DNA of 36,407 bases. Origin: Candidatus Saccharimonadota bacterium (GTDB taxonomy: Bacteria > Patescibacteriota > Saccharimonadia > Saccharimonadales > Saccharimonadaceae). The DNA is taken from the NCBI GenBank assembly GCA_016196195.1, contig JACPYF010000013.1:1-36407 (forward strand), in the 5' to 3' direction. Below the pieces are notes generated by a model. It was given only the letters and a program-made list of their open reading frames with translations, searched no databases and had not been told where the DNA came from. A program made the translations under genes and the position numbers. Shown here one piece after another: positions 7,358-14,477 of this stretch (its first letter is position 1; every line of letters starts with the position of its first letter).

Positions 7358-9178
7358 CTATTTTTTATTGCGTTTGCGTTGGTTTGGGTCTAGGAAGCGT
7401 TTGCGTAAGCGTAGGCTTTTAGGTGTTACTTCTAGCAGTTCATCATCTTCGATAAAATCAATGGATTGCTCGAGAGATAGATCAGTAAAAGGAGTTAGCT
7501 GGACTGTTCCGTCGCTGCTGCTAGTACGCATGTTTGTTAGCTGTTTGCCTTTACATACATTTACATCTAGGTCGCCTTGGCGGTTGTATAGGCCTACGAT
7601 CATGCCCTGATAGACGGTCGTTCCAGGGCCAACATACATTATTCCGCGAGCTGCAGAGTTATCTAGGGCGTAGGCAGTCGTTGAGCCAGCTTCGGTGGCG
7701 ATCAGAGCGCCGTTACGGTGTTGTTGCAGCTTTGGACCCATTGGCTGATAGCCGTGTGGCAGACTGTGCATGATGACAGTTCCCTTTGTTGCAGTCATCA
7801 ATAGATTGCGTAGGCCAATCAGGCTGCGCGTTGCAATGATATATGTCTGACGAATCGCACCAGAACTAGTTGTTTCTTGGTGGGTCATTTCGCCGCGACG
7901 TTGACCAAGCTCTTGAGATATTGCCCCAACAAACTCTGAGCCAACTTCGATCAATACCTCTTCGACAGGCTCTTGTTCGACACCGTCTTTTTGGATAGTT
8001 ACAACCTGTGGTCGACCAACTTCAAATTCGAAACCTTCACGACGAAGTGTTTCGATCAGTACTGATAGATGCAATTCACCGCGACCAGATACTTTGAAGC
8101 CAATGCCTTCGTCTTCTACACGTAGAGCTACGTTTGTTTCTAGCTCTTGCTGCAAACGATCACCAATTTGGCGAGAAGTGGTAAATTCACCTTCTTTACC
8201 TTTTAACGGGCTGGTGTTTGGACCTAGGTACATAGATAGTGTCGGAGCTTCAACCTCTAGAACTGGTAGAGCCTCTGGATTTTCACTGTCGGCAATAGTT
8301 TCACCAATATGGGCGTCACCGATACCAGTTAGCGCCACGATATCACCAGCTATAGCACTGTCGATTTCTTCACGGTTTAGGCCACGATATGCAAATAGCT
8401 TATCGATTTTGGCGTTTACTTTACTGCCATCGGCTTTTATTAGTACTACTGGCTGAGATTTCTTGATAGTTCCACGAGATATGCGACCAATAGCGTATTT
8501 GCCTAAAAAGCTGTCATATTGCAGAGATGTTACTAAAAGCTGCAGCGGCTTGGTTGTATCAACCTCTGGAGCTGGAATGTCGCCGATAATTGCGTCAAAT
8601 ATAGGTGACAAATCACCTTTTTCTTCTGGTTTTTCTGGCATTTCTTTCCAAGCTTTACCTTCGCGACCAATGGCGAAATAGACTGGATAGTGCAGCTGGG
8701 CGTCATCGATTGCAAGCTCTAGGAATAGATCGTCAATCTCGTCTTTTACCTCAGCAACACGTCGTGATGGTTTGTCAATTTTGTTGATAACTACAACGGG
8801 CTTGAGGCCTAGCTCGAGGGCTTTGGACAAAACAAACTTTGTCTGCGGCATCGGGCCTTCCTGAGCATCAACAATCAATAGTACGCCGTCGGCCATATTT
8901 AGGGTTCGTTCGACCTCACCGCTAAAGTCTGCGTGGCCTGGTGTGTCAATGATATTGATCTTGTAGTCATCATGATAAACAGCAGTTTGTTTGGCTGTAA
9001 TAGTGATTCCGCGCTCGTGCTCTTGGTCGCCACTATCCATAATCAGGTCTTGGCTCATCTCGGCCTGGTTGTCACGAAAAGTGTTGGACTGCTTTAACAG
9101 CCCATCTACCAAGGTAGTTTTACCGTGGTCGACGTGGGCAATAATAGCAACGTTACGTATAAATTTTGGGTCTGTCAT
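7358..9178 (-). CDS. typA: Translational GTPase TypA/BipA
   Basis: A ribosome-associated GTPase of the EF-G family acting in ribosome assembly and stress adaptation. At 606 residues it is the usual length. G1 AHVDHGKTT is at about 14-22, the switch region HERGITITAK at about 54-63, G3 DTPGHADF near 78-85 and G4 NKID near 132-135. A beta-barrel domain 2, EF-G-like domains 3 and 5 and the TypA-specific C-terminal domain follow, ending in a basic tail. No Shine-Dalgarno precedes the ATG. The short leader contains a hairpin (GCCC/GGGC, 9187-9201) and a 16-codon ORF (9203 to 9153 minus) that overlaps the typA start in another frame. Confidence 0.96.
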   Translation of the reverse strand: MTDPKFIRNVAIIAHVDHGKTTLVDGLLKQSNTFRDNQAEMSQDLIMDSGDQEHERGITITAKQTAVYHDDYKINIIDTPGHADFSGEVERTLNMADGVLLIVDAQEGPMPQTKFVLSKALELGLKPVVVINKIDKPSRRVAEVKDEIDDLFLELAIDDAQLHYPVYFAIGREGKAWKEMPEKPEEKGDLSPIFDAIIGDIPAPEVDTTKPLQLLVTSLQYDSFLGKYAIGRISRGTIKKSQPVVLIKADGSKVNAKIDKLFAYRGLNREEIDSAIAGDIVALTGIGDAHIGETIADSENPEALPVLEVEAPTLSMYLGPNTSPLKGKEGEFTTSRQIGDRLQQELETNVALRVEDEGIGFKVSGRGELHLSVLIETLRREGFEFEVGRPQVVTIQKDGVEQEPVEEVLIEVGSEFVGAISQELGQRRGEMTHQETTSSGAIRQTYIIATRSLIGLRNLLMTATKGTVIMHSLPHGYQPMGPKLQQHRNGALIATEAGSTTAYALDNSAARGIMYVGPGTTVYQGMIVGLYNRQGDLDVNVCKGKQLTNMRTSSSDGTVQLTPFTDLSLEQSIDFIEDDELLEVTPKSLRLRKRFLDPNQRKRNKK

Positions 9179-9251
9179 AAAAATAAGCCCGTTCAGTGGG
9201 CATCCTCTTATGTTTATATTACCATACTTTATCCGATAAATACAGAGATGA

Positions 9252-9353
9252 TATAATGAAATTCACGCGCGAGTGGCGGAATTGGTAGACGCGCCAGCTT
9301 GAGGGGCTGGTGAGCTTCGGCTCATGGAGGTTCAAGTCCTCTCTCGCGCACCA
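9252..9353 (+). tRNA. tRNA-Leu (GAG), with its -10 box
   Basis: The mature tRNA is 9267-9353. Acceptor GCGCGAG pairs with CTCGCGC; the anticodon stem CCAGC/GCTGG carries loop TTGAGGG with anticodon GAG; a long variable arm (class II, as expected for Leu) and T arm GAGGTTCAAGTCCTC follow, and CCA is encoded at 9351-9353. TATAAT at 9252-9257 is its -10 box. The 3' end is the insertion point of the island: the recombinase stop codon lies inside the T arm on the other strand. Confidence 0.95.
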
Positions 9354-10933
9354 AGTTGAATTTTCTTGCTTTGAAGCAGGGTTGCAAAGGGTTCTTTCCA
9401 GAGGTAGGAAGGAGCCCTTTCGTCATCTAAATGTATGTTCAAAAGCAAAATTCTAGCCAAAATGTCTTTTTCAACTGATGTACCAGCTCTCATCTTGTCA
9501 GCAACAGAATTAGCCAAGTTCAAAAACTCTTCTTTTTTCATCTTGATTTGTGCTGGATCAGTCACTTTTTTGCCTATTTCTGCTATCTTTTCGTCTAGGT
9601 CAATCACTGTGTTTTCTAGGTCTTCTAGGTCTTGTACGAGCGTTTTGCGTGCAATCTCAGGCGTACCCTCTGGCAGCCCAGTTAGCTGACGAGCTTTGGT
9701 GTCTAATTCTTTCTTCCTGTGTTTCCTAGCACCTTCTAGGCTACGTCGTTCTGCACGTAGTCCTTGCACCTTTTCCTCGGTATAGCCGTCTATGGTCTTG
9801 CTGTACTTATCATATTCTTTTTCAGTGAACTTCATCTGCTCTAATACCTGATACAGGTCATTAAATATGTACTTAGCACGAACGCTCTTGATGCTACGTT
9901 TGCACGCCTTATTGTCGCAACGATACGTTAGACCATATTCACCGCTTGCAGACTTATTCTTGCCTACACGCATAGGTATAGTGCTATAACACACGCCACA
10001 GAATACCAACCCACGTAGAGGATAAAACGTTGCACGCTTAGAAAACGGAAGCACTCTCGCACGCTTCTGGCTCATAGCTTGAATGGCATTGTATGTGTCC
10101 TCATTTATCATAGGCTTGAAGTTGCTGATTTGCCGCATATCAACTTCCTGACCCGATTGGACCAAAATGCCAAAGTAAAAAGGGTCGTGAAACAGATGGG
10201 ATGCTATCTGTTTAGTGATAGTAATTTTTCTTATTTTCTTATTTTTGCGAGTTATTTTGGTCATGCGGTGAACGTCATTTTTCGCCCAAAAGTCTACAAT
10301 CTCAGTCACCGTGTGACCATCGGCACGCATTTGCCATCCTCGTTGGATTAAGTCAAAGTTCTTGGGGTCTGGCTCATAGTAGCCTGTGACTTCATCACGC
10401 ATATATCCCCACTTGAACGCACCAGATTTTCCTTTTTCAAAGCTACTTCCAACACCTCTTCGAATGTTCTCGCTCGAACTGTCTGTGTAGTTCTTCGCCA
10501 TTGCAAATAGGATATTCAGCAGTAGCTTGCCAGCAGCGTTGTTTGTGTATTGTACAGTTGGGAACTTTAAGTCCTTGATGATGCCACTATCTAGCATATC
10601 CATAATCATGCCGCTCTCAAGCATTGTGCGGCTCAGTCTATCAGGGTGCCAGCTTAAAATGCCATCGTATTTGCCAGCGGTAATGTCAGCAAGCATTTGC
10701 GTAAATAAAGGCCTATTGTTGGCTGTCCATGCTGACCCATTTTCCTCAATAGGATCGCCAACAACTATCAGCTCCTCACGCTCGGCATACTCCTGACAGA
10801 ACTTTATTTGGTCAGGTACAGACTGTGCTTGTGCGTCTTCTCCCTCGGATGACTTGCGGGCATAAAGTACATAGCGTAGTGGTTTCGCTGGCTCCTCTGT
10901 ATGCTGTACTGGTCTTTTTAGTATCTTGCCCAT
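9332..10933 (-). CDS. Large serine recombinase (site-specific integrase)
   Basis: A 533-residue integrase that would cut and rejoin DNA through a covalent phosphoserine. The N-terminal resolvase domain has YVLYARKSSEGE (about 21-32) with the catalytic serine, and the arginine-rich SWHPDRLSR segment (about 94-102). A recombinase domain (about 165-300), a zinc ribbon (CGVC...CDNKAC, about 316-346) and a long coiled coil (about 360-470) follow, typical of large serine integrases. The last seven residues (LGARERT) and stop are encoded antisense to the tRNA-Leu 3' end. It starts 17 nt after a small ORF with AGGTAG upstream. It probably moved the island into tRNA-Leu; the matching excision site is not proven. 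Confidence 0.93.
   Translation of the reverse strand: MGKILKRPVQHTEEPAKPLRYVLYARKSSEGEDAQAQSVPDQIKFCQEYAEREELIVVGDPIEENGSAWTANNRPLFTQMLADITAGKYDGILSWHPDRLSRTMLESGMIMDMLDSGIIKDLKFPTVQYTNNAAGKLLLNILFAMAKNYTDSSSENIRRGVGSSFEKGKSGAFKWGYMRDEVTGYYEPDPKNFDLIQRGWQMRADGHTVTEIVDFWAKNDVHRMTKITRKNKKIRKITITKQIASHLFHDPFYFGILVQSGQEVDMRQISNFKPMINEDTYNAIQAMSQKRARVLPFSKRATFYPLRGLVFCGVCYSTIPMRVGKNKSASGEYGLTYRCDNKACKRSIKSVRAKYIFNDLYQVLEQMKFTEKEYDKYSKTIDGYTEEKVQGLRAERRSLEGARKHRKKELDTKARQLTGLPEGTPEIARKTLVQDLEDLENTVIDLDEKIAEIGKKVTDPAQIKMKKEEFLNLANSVADKMRAGTSVEKDILARILLLNIHLDDERAPSYLWKEPFATLLQSKKIQLGARERT
9386..9420 (+). terminator. Hairpin, possible tRNA-Leu terminator
   Basis: AAAGGG (9386-9391) pairs with CCCTTT (9415-9420), with further pairing of TTCC and GGAA inside, 33 nt past the tRNA. 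The T tract is short (TTTC). It lies within the 3' end of the recombinase gene on the other strand. Confidence 0.4.
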
Positions 10934-10950
10934 AATATAATTCTACCTGA

Positions 10951-11127
10951 CTAGAAGTAGATACGACCACCATTATTGTCTGACATTGAGATGGCATTTA
11001 ATTTTGCTAATGAGCTATTCTCGTCTATGGCTTTAAGAGCATCTGTGTACTCTATTAGTCCGTCGTCAACATTTGTTTTCTTTGGCTTTTTGTTTGGTAT
11101 AACTACGTGGACAACATTATTGCTCAC
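10951..11127 (-). CDS. Small protein upstream of the recombinase, unknown
   Basis: A 58-residue soluble protein (VSNNVVHVVIPNKKPKK... to GGRIYF), 17 nt upstream of the serine recombinase on the same strand, so probably co-transcribed. I chose GTG 11127, which has an AAGAAAG sequence 7 nt upstream; a further in-frame GTG at 11148 would add seven residues. Small genes beside serine integrases are sometimes recombination directionality factors. That is only a positional guess; no DNA-binding motif is clear. Confidence 0.45.
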   Translation of the reverse strand: MSNNVVHVVIPNKKPKKTNVDDGLIEYTDALKAIDENSSLAKLNAISMSDNNGGRIYF

Positions 11128-11214
11128 TCTGGTTCTTTCTTGAACCACGAGAACGACTTAGTGTCGAACCCCTACCGAGAATGCCGTATACCTGTGTCTA
11201 GCCTGGAATCAAAA

Positions 11215-11275
11215 GAACGTACCAGGTCAGAGAGCTTCAAGTCTACTACTTAAAACAATCTGGTATGGTACGTTC
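11215..11275. repeat. Inverted repeat in the recombinase/HTH divergent control region
   Basis: GAACGTACCA (11215-11224) is repeated in inverted form as TGGTACGTTC (11266-11275), with 41 nt between. It lies in the 247 bp gap between the small ORF (minus) and the HTH gene (plus). It could be an operator, a recombinase-binding site or a hairpin. Nothing else clear was found in 11128-11374. Confidence 0.5.
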
Positions 11276-11374
11276 CATCTTTAATTATACGCCTTACCAT
11301 AAGAATTGTCAAGTCGAAATGTTGTTTTTGAGATAATAAGAACAGAGATAACGCCGAAAACAAAGGAGTAAAAA

Positions 11375-11608
11375 ATGGAAATCGGAAAAGCTATTGGTAG
11401 ACCGCCTAAAGTAACATACACTACTATGTTACGTCTTGAAGATTCGATACAACATAACAGCACAATCACTGAGGCTTGTCGCTGGGCTGGCATAAGTCGG
11501 ACCACTTTCTTCTATTACATGAGGAATAGCGTGGTGTTTAAGGAGAAGATGGAAGCCGCAAAAGATAACCAGAACAAAGTGGTATTTAGTTTCTTTACAC
11601 TTGTCTAG
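11375..11608 (+). CDS. Short helix-turn-helix DNA-binding protein
   Basis: A 77-residue protein with a strong AAGGAG site 6 nt before ATG. A GRPPK AT-hook-like start is followed by a homeodomain-like HTH (TITEACRWAGISRTTFFYYMRN, in two halves about 30-51), as in phage terminase small subunits and helix-turn-helix regulators. It ends abruptly (NKVVFSFFTLV) where related proteins commonly run on, so it may be truncated. An imperfect direct repeat begins at its 3' end. It probably binds DNA within the island, as a regulator or a recombination helper; which one cannot be told. Confidence 0.6.
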   Translation: MEIGKAIGRPPKVTYTTMLRLEDSIQHNSTITEACRWAGISRTTFFYYMRNSVVFKEKMEAAKDNQNKVVFSFFTLV

Positions 11609-11628
11609 GAAAGCCCCTATTTTCGCTA
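11598..11628 (+). repeat. Direct repeat, left copy, flanking the cargo operon
   Basis: CACTTG, a short unmatched stretch, then AAGCCCCTATTTTCGCTA (11611-11628). The right copy at 14396-14420 reads CACTTG, AC, then AAGCCCCTATGTCGCTA. The two copies bracket the five-gene operon. The 238 bp between this copy and the operon holds no ORF I can support. Confidence 0.5.
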
Positions 11629-11869
11629 CATTTTCGTAGATTTTGGAGTGCAGAAAGTAGCTAAGTAATACGAGCAAATGACGTTAAGTAGTAAAAAAAT
11701 GGCCAAAAATTATGTAGAGTATTGCACGGTATCACATCAGGCAAAAAGATGAACGGTTCTAGCACTCTCTGTGACGCATTTGGAGACCGTTTGAGCGTGT
11801 TTTGGGGTCGAGTTGAGTATTTGTGCTATCCCTGTAGATTTTGCAGTATTTCCCTGTTAAAATGAAATG

Positions 11870-12427
11870 GTGAAAGACGCAAAAATACACTCGCAAAAAA
11901 TCAGACAAGAAGCAAATAAGTTGCTTGAAGAAACACGTCTTTACGCATTACTTGAGCAGTTCGGCAAGGTGGATTTAGGTGGTAGTTATGCTTATGACTT
12001 AATGGTTGACAGAGATTTGGATTTTGGAGTTGCAGTGAAAGAAATAACTCCAGAAATTAGGGCTAAGTTAGCATCAACATTTGCGTCACAGATTTGGGCT
12101 TATAGTGTCAACATGACTGATAGAGTGAACTTTGAGCCTTTATCTAACTTGGGAGCACCTAGAGGACTATTCTTAGGCTTAACCATACCATTCCCTGTAG
12201 AGCGATGGAATATAGATATTTGGTTCATAGTTGTTGATGCTTTGCCGACAGATGCTATGGCTAGTCTTATTTCAAAAGCAACAGAAGCTCAGAAAGATAC
12301 TATTTTACAAATTAAATACGAGCTAATGATTGATGGAAAGAAATCAAAAGGAATCACTTCTGCTGAAGTTTATAAGGCTGTGTTGAATAATGGAGTTAAG
12401 ACAACTAGGGAGTTTTTGAATGAATAG
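11870..12427 (+). CDS. Nucleotidyltransferase-fold protein
   Basis: About 185 residues. The segment VDLGGSYAYDLMVDRDLDFGV (in two parts, about 33-54) has the GS-(x)n-DxD signature of the polymerase-beta nucleotidyltransferase superfamily, which transfers NMP groups to proteins, RNA or small molecules. The rest is a mixed alpha/beta region with no second domain recognised. A third catalytic acidic residue may be the D in NIDIWFIVVD. TAAAAT (11858-11863) lies 6 nt before GTG 11870; ATG 11867 is too close to it for a leaderless start, so GTG is preferred, but ATG remains possible. It is first in a five-gene operon. The target is unknown. Confidence 0.65.
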   Translation: MKDAKIHSQKIRQEANKLLEETRLYALLEQFGKVDLGGSYAYDLMVDRDLDFGVAVKEITPEIRAKLASTFASQIWAYSVNMTDRVNFEPLSNLGAPRGLFLGLTIPFPVERWNIDIWFIVVDALPTDAMASLISKATEAQKDTILQIKYELMIDGKKSKGITSAEVYKAVLNNGVKTTREFLNE

Positions 12428-12893
12428 CGTTGATTTAGACGAACTCAAGAAGTTCCTCATGAATGCAAATATGCCTCATGCAACAGGTACGGCAAAAACC
12501 GTTAAGGAAAATGACGGTTCACGAACTATTGAATTTATTGAGGGCGACTACCGAATGCATGACAACTTCTTTGGAGGTGAGCCCTATGGTGGACGCTTAG
12601 TTGTTTTCTATCAAGAGCAGCCGTTGTTTCTTGAAGTTTATTACGGACAGACAACTCGTCCAGCAGATACTGTCTATGATTTCTTAAGAGAAGCCTTACA
12701 GCATCCAGGAGAAGATAACCCATTTCGTGGACCTGCTGAATACAAAAAAGACAATCTGACCTACAAAAGCACTACTGAGGGCAATGTTGCGAACCATACG
12801 GTTAAAGAGTTTATCTACGACGGAGATGAAGAGATTTACTGGGCAGTTGTTATTGGTGGTTTAGTAGACCAAAATGCAAGAGGAGCAATGTAA
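12420..12893 (+). CDS. DUF5680-like protein
   Basis: A 157-residue soluble protein overlapping the previous gene by 8 nt. The sequence IEFIEGDYRMHDNFFGGEPYG (in two parts, about 39-59), followed by GGRLVVFYQEQPLFLEVYYG and a later NPFRGPAEY, fits the DUF5680 pattern as I recall it (EGDxxYxDxYFGG...F.G.E.V...xPxW.MNYYG, then PFRGP). The family has no known function; members often occur in variable accessory regions. The overlap indicates translational coupling with the nucleotidyltransferase. Confidence 0.6.
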   Translation: MNSVDLDELKKFLMNANMPHATGTAKTVKENDGSRTIEFIEGDYRMHDNFFGGEPYGGRLVVFYQEQPLFLEVYYGQTTRPADTVYDFLREALQHPGEDNPFRGPAEYKKDNLTYKSTTEGNVANHTVKEFIYDGDEEIYWAVVIGGLVDQNARGAM

Positions 12894-12895
12894 TC

Positions 12896-13336
12896 ATGGT
12901 ATTGGTAATAAACCCTGAAATTGAAATCAAAAATTCCCCTATTCAAGGGAAAGGTCTATTTACCAAAGTCCCAATTAAAAAGGGAGAGACGGTTTGGATT
13001 TCTGAGGGTGAAGAACCCTATGATGAAAAGATATACACTGACGAGGAGTTTAAGGAATTTCAAAAGTGGTGTATTGAGAATGGTAAGGAGTGGGACGCTG
13101 TAGCTAATGGGGATGGAACTCATACGGCTGCAATTTCTGAAAGAGAGAAGCATCCAGGCAATTATGGTAATCATAGCTGTGATCCTAATATGGGTAAAGG
13201 GTACGTTGCTCTCAGAGACATAAAAGCTGGCGAAGAACTGACTGCTGATTATGCTCAGTTCTCTACAAAAGACTGGGAGATGAAGTGCAACTGTGGAGCA
13301 AAGAATTGCAAAGGAACCGTTAGAGGAGCACTGTGA
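12896..13336 (+). CDS. SET-domain protein with post-SET cysteines
   Basis: A 146-residue putative SAM-dependent lysine methyltransferase. It has SPIQGKGLFTKVPI (about 12-25), the SAM-binding NHSCDPN (about 92-98), GEELTADYAQF (about 114-124) and a cysteine cluster CNCGAKNCKG (about 132-141) that with the NHSC cysteine forms a post-SET zinc site. An insert between the two halves contains EEFKEFQKWCIENGKEWDAV. The first SET protein (537-884) lacks the zinc site, so the two are distinct rather than recent copies. It starts 2 nt after DUF5680 and overlaps the kinase by 4 nt. The substrate may be a protein encoded in this operon or host chromatin/ribosome proteins; unknown. Confidence 0.8.
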   Translation: MVLVINPEIEIKNSPIQGKGLFTKVPIKKGETVWISEGEEPYDEKIYTDEEFKEFQKWCIENGKEWDAVANGDGTHTAAISEREKHPGNYGNHSCDPNMGKGYVALRDIKAGEELTADYAQFSTKDWEMKCNCGAKNCKGTVRGAL

Positions 13337-13824
13337 TTATTCAGATAGATGGCATATCAGGAACTGGCAAAACAACTGCCGCAGAAGAACTCGCTAGGCG
13401 GGGATACACTGCCCTTGATGCTGATGAGTCATTTGGTTACTACGGGAACCCAGAAACAGGAGAGCCAACCGATGAGCGAACCCAGCATAATTGGATTTGG
13501 GATATAGATAAGGTTAAAACACTGGCAGTGTCATCAGGAGACACCACTATCTTTGTTTGTGGCGGAGCTATGAATCAAGACAGAGTTAGGGATATTTTTG
13601 ATAAAAGATTTACATTAGTAATCGACAATGACACTATGCGTCATCGACTCATGACTCGAACAAATAACGAGTTTGGTAAGCATCCAGATGACCTTGCACG
13701 ACAGCTTGAATGGAATAAGGGAGCTACTGAATACGCAAAGAGCATCGGAGCAATAGTTATTGACGCAACTAAACCTATTGAACAGGTTGTGGACAATATT
13801 TTGAGGGAATCAGGTGTCGAATAA
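13333..13824 (+). CDS. P-loop nucleoside/nucleotide kinase-like protein
   Basis: A 163-residue protein. The P-loop IDGISGTGKTTAAEEL is at about 5-20 and is followed by GYTALDADE, as in shikimate/adenylate kinase-type folds. The middle ATIFVCGG-like strand and an arginine-rich lid (MRHRLMTRTNNEF, about 98-110) are present. It would phosphorylate a small molecule or nucleic acid end; the substrate is unknown. It starts at GTG 13333, overlapping the SET stop (GTGA). It is one of five coupled genes. Confidence 0.7.
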   Translation: MIIQIDGISGTGKTTAAEELARRGYTALDADESFGYYGNPETGEPTDERTQHNWIWDIDKVKTLAVSSGDTTIFVCGGAMNQDRVRDIFDKRFTLVIDNDTMRHRLMTRTNNEFGKHPDDLARQLEWNKGATEYAKSIGAIVIDATKPIEQVVDNILRESGVE

Positions 13825-13825
13825 T

Positions 13826-14341
13826 ATGAGGCTTATAGTGGTCAATCTACCACAGTACAGAGTTGATACTGAACCCAATCATAAAGTAATAGGCAAAATA
13901 GTCGATAAGGTAATACAAGAGAATTTTACTGGCAAGACCATAGTTGTACGAGGTGTAAGCTCTTCTGCCCATTCAGATAAGTCGGTTGATGAACTGGTTG
14001 AAATAATCAAGGATTCAGGTACAGACCGTTATGACCAAAAACGTATTGGTGATAGGTATGAGAATATCAAAGGTAAGCATATAGACTTGTTCGCATTTCG
14101 CAGAAAAGTTACGCCACGCATGGAGGTATTCAAAGACATTAGCTGGGGTTTCTATCATGGGTCTAGGACAATTCATGGCAAGCCAGTACGTATAGATATT
14201 CTGACAGTCTATGATGCTTCACAACTTAGGGCAGTAGTACACCAGTATGAAGGACGTGATGATATTAAGCGTGATGGTTTCGTCTTCAAGAATCCAAGTG
14301 ATAAGAAATCTGCCGTCTTAGGCATAATAAAAATTACATAA
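13826..14341 (+). CDS. Conserved-looking hypothetical protein, end of cargo operon
   Basis: A 171-residue soluble protein I do not recognise. It begins MRLIVVNLPQYRVD, contains a GKTIVVRGVSSSAHSDKSVDELV segment (not a full P-loop) and many lysine/arginine and aspartate residues spread throughout. ATG 13826 lies 1 nt after the kinase stop; GTG 13814 would give four more residues and overlap it. A phosphoesterase or enzyme-like alpha/beta fold is plausible but unproven. Coupling to the four genes before it suggests a shared task. Confidence 0.55.
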   Translation: MRLIVVNLPQYRVDTEPNHKVIGKIVDKVIQENFTGKTIVVRGVSSSAHSDKSVDELVEIIKDSGTDRYDQKRIGDRYENIKGKHIDLFAFRRKVTPRMEVFKDISWGFYHGSRTIHGKPVRIDILTVYDASQLRAVVHQYEGRDDIKRDGFVFKNPSDKKSAVLGIIKIT

Positions 14342-14395
14342 TTTCGATTGTTGTATAGTAGGTTTTTTAACAGGGGTGGGCGAAAATAACACAAG

Positions 14396-14420
14396 CACTT
14401 GACAAGCCCCTATGTCGCTA
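14396..14420 (+). repeat. Direct repeat, right copy, flanking the cargo operon
   Basis: CACTTG, AC, then AAGCCCCTATGTCGCTA (14404-14420), matching the copy at 11598-11628 with one missing base and one mismatch in the core. It lies 55 nt after the last gene of the five-gene operon. Confidence 0.5.
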
Positions 14421-14475
14421 AAAAAATGGCTCTACCCCTGTAAGCATGGGGCGTACAAGCTCCATTGTGCGACAT
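14412..14475. terminator. Nested inverted repeat between convergent genes
   Basis: ATGTCGC (14412-14418) pairs with GCGACAT (14469-14475), AATGG (14425-14429) with CCATT (14462-14466), and CCCC (14435-14438) with GGGG (14448-14451). It fills the gap between the cargo operon and the minus-strand gene at 14478, so a two-way terminator is likely although no long T tract follows. It overlaps the right direct repeat. Confidence 0.45.
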
Positions 14476-14477
14476 TG

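Noticed and set aside
11141-11149. GGTTCAAG match to tRNA-Leu on the minus strand as an attachment site
   Set aside because: Only 8 bp, inside a coding frame, and no extension on either side.
11140-11280. tRNA-like sequence on the minus strand (GGGGTTCGAC)
   Set aside because: The T-arm motif has no complementary stem and no acceptor or anticodon stem can be drawn.
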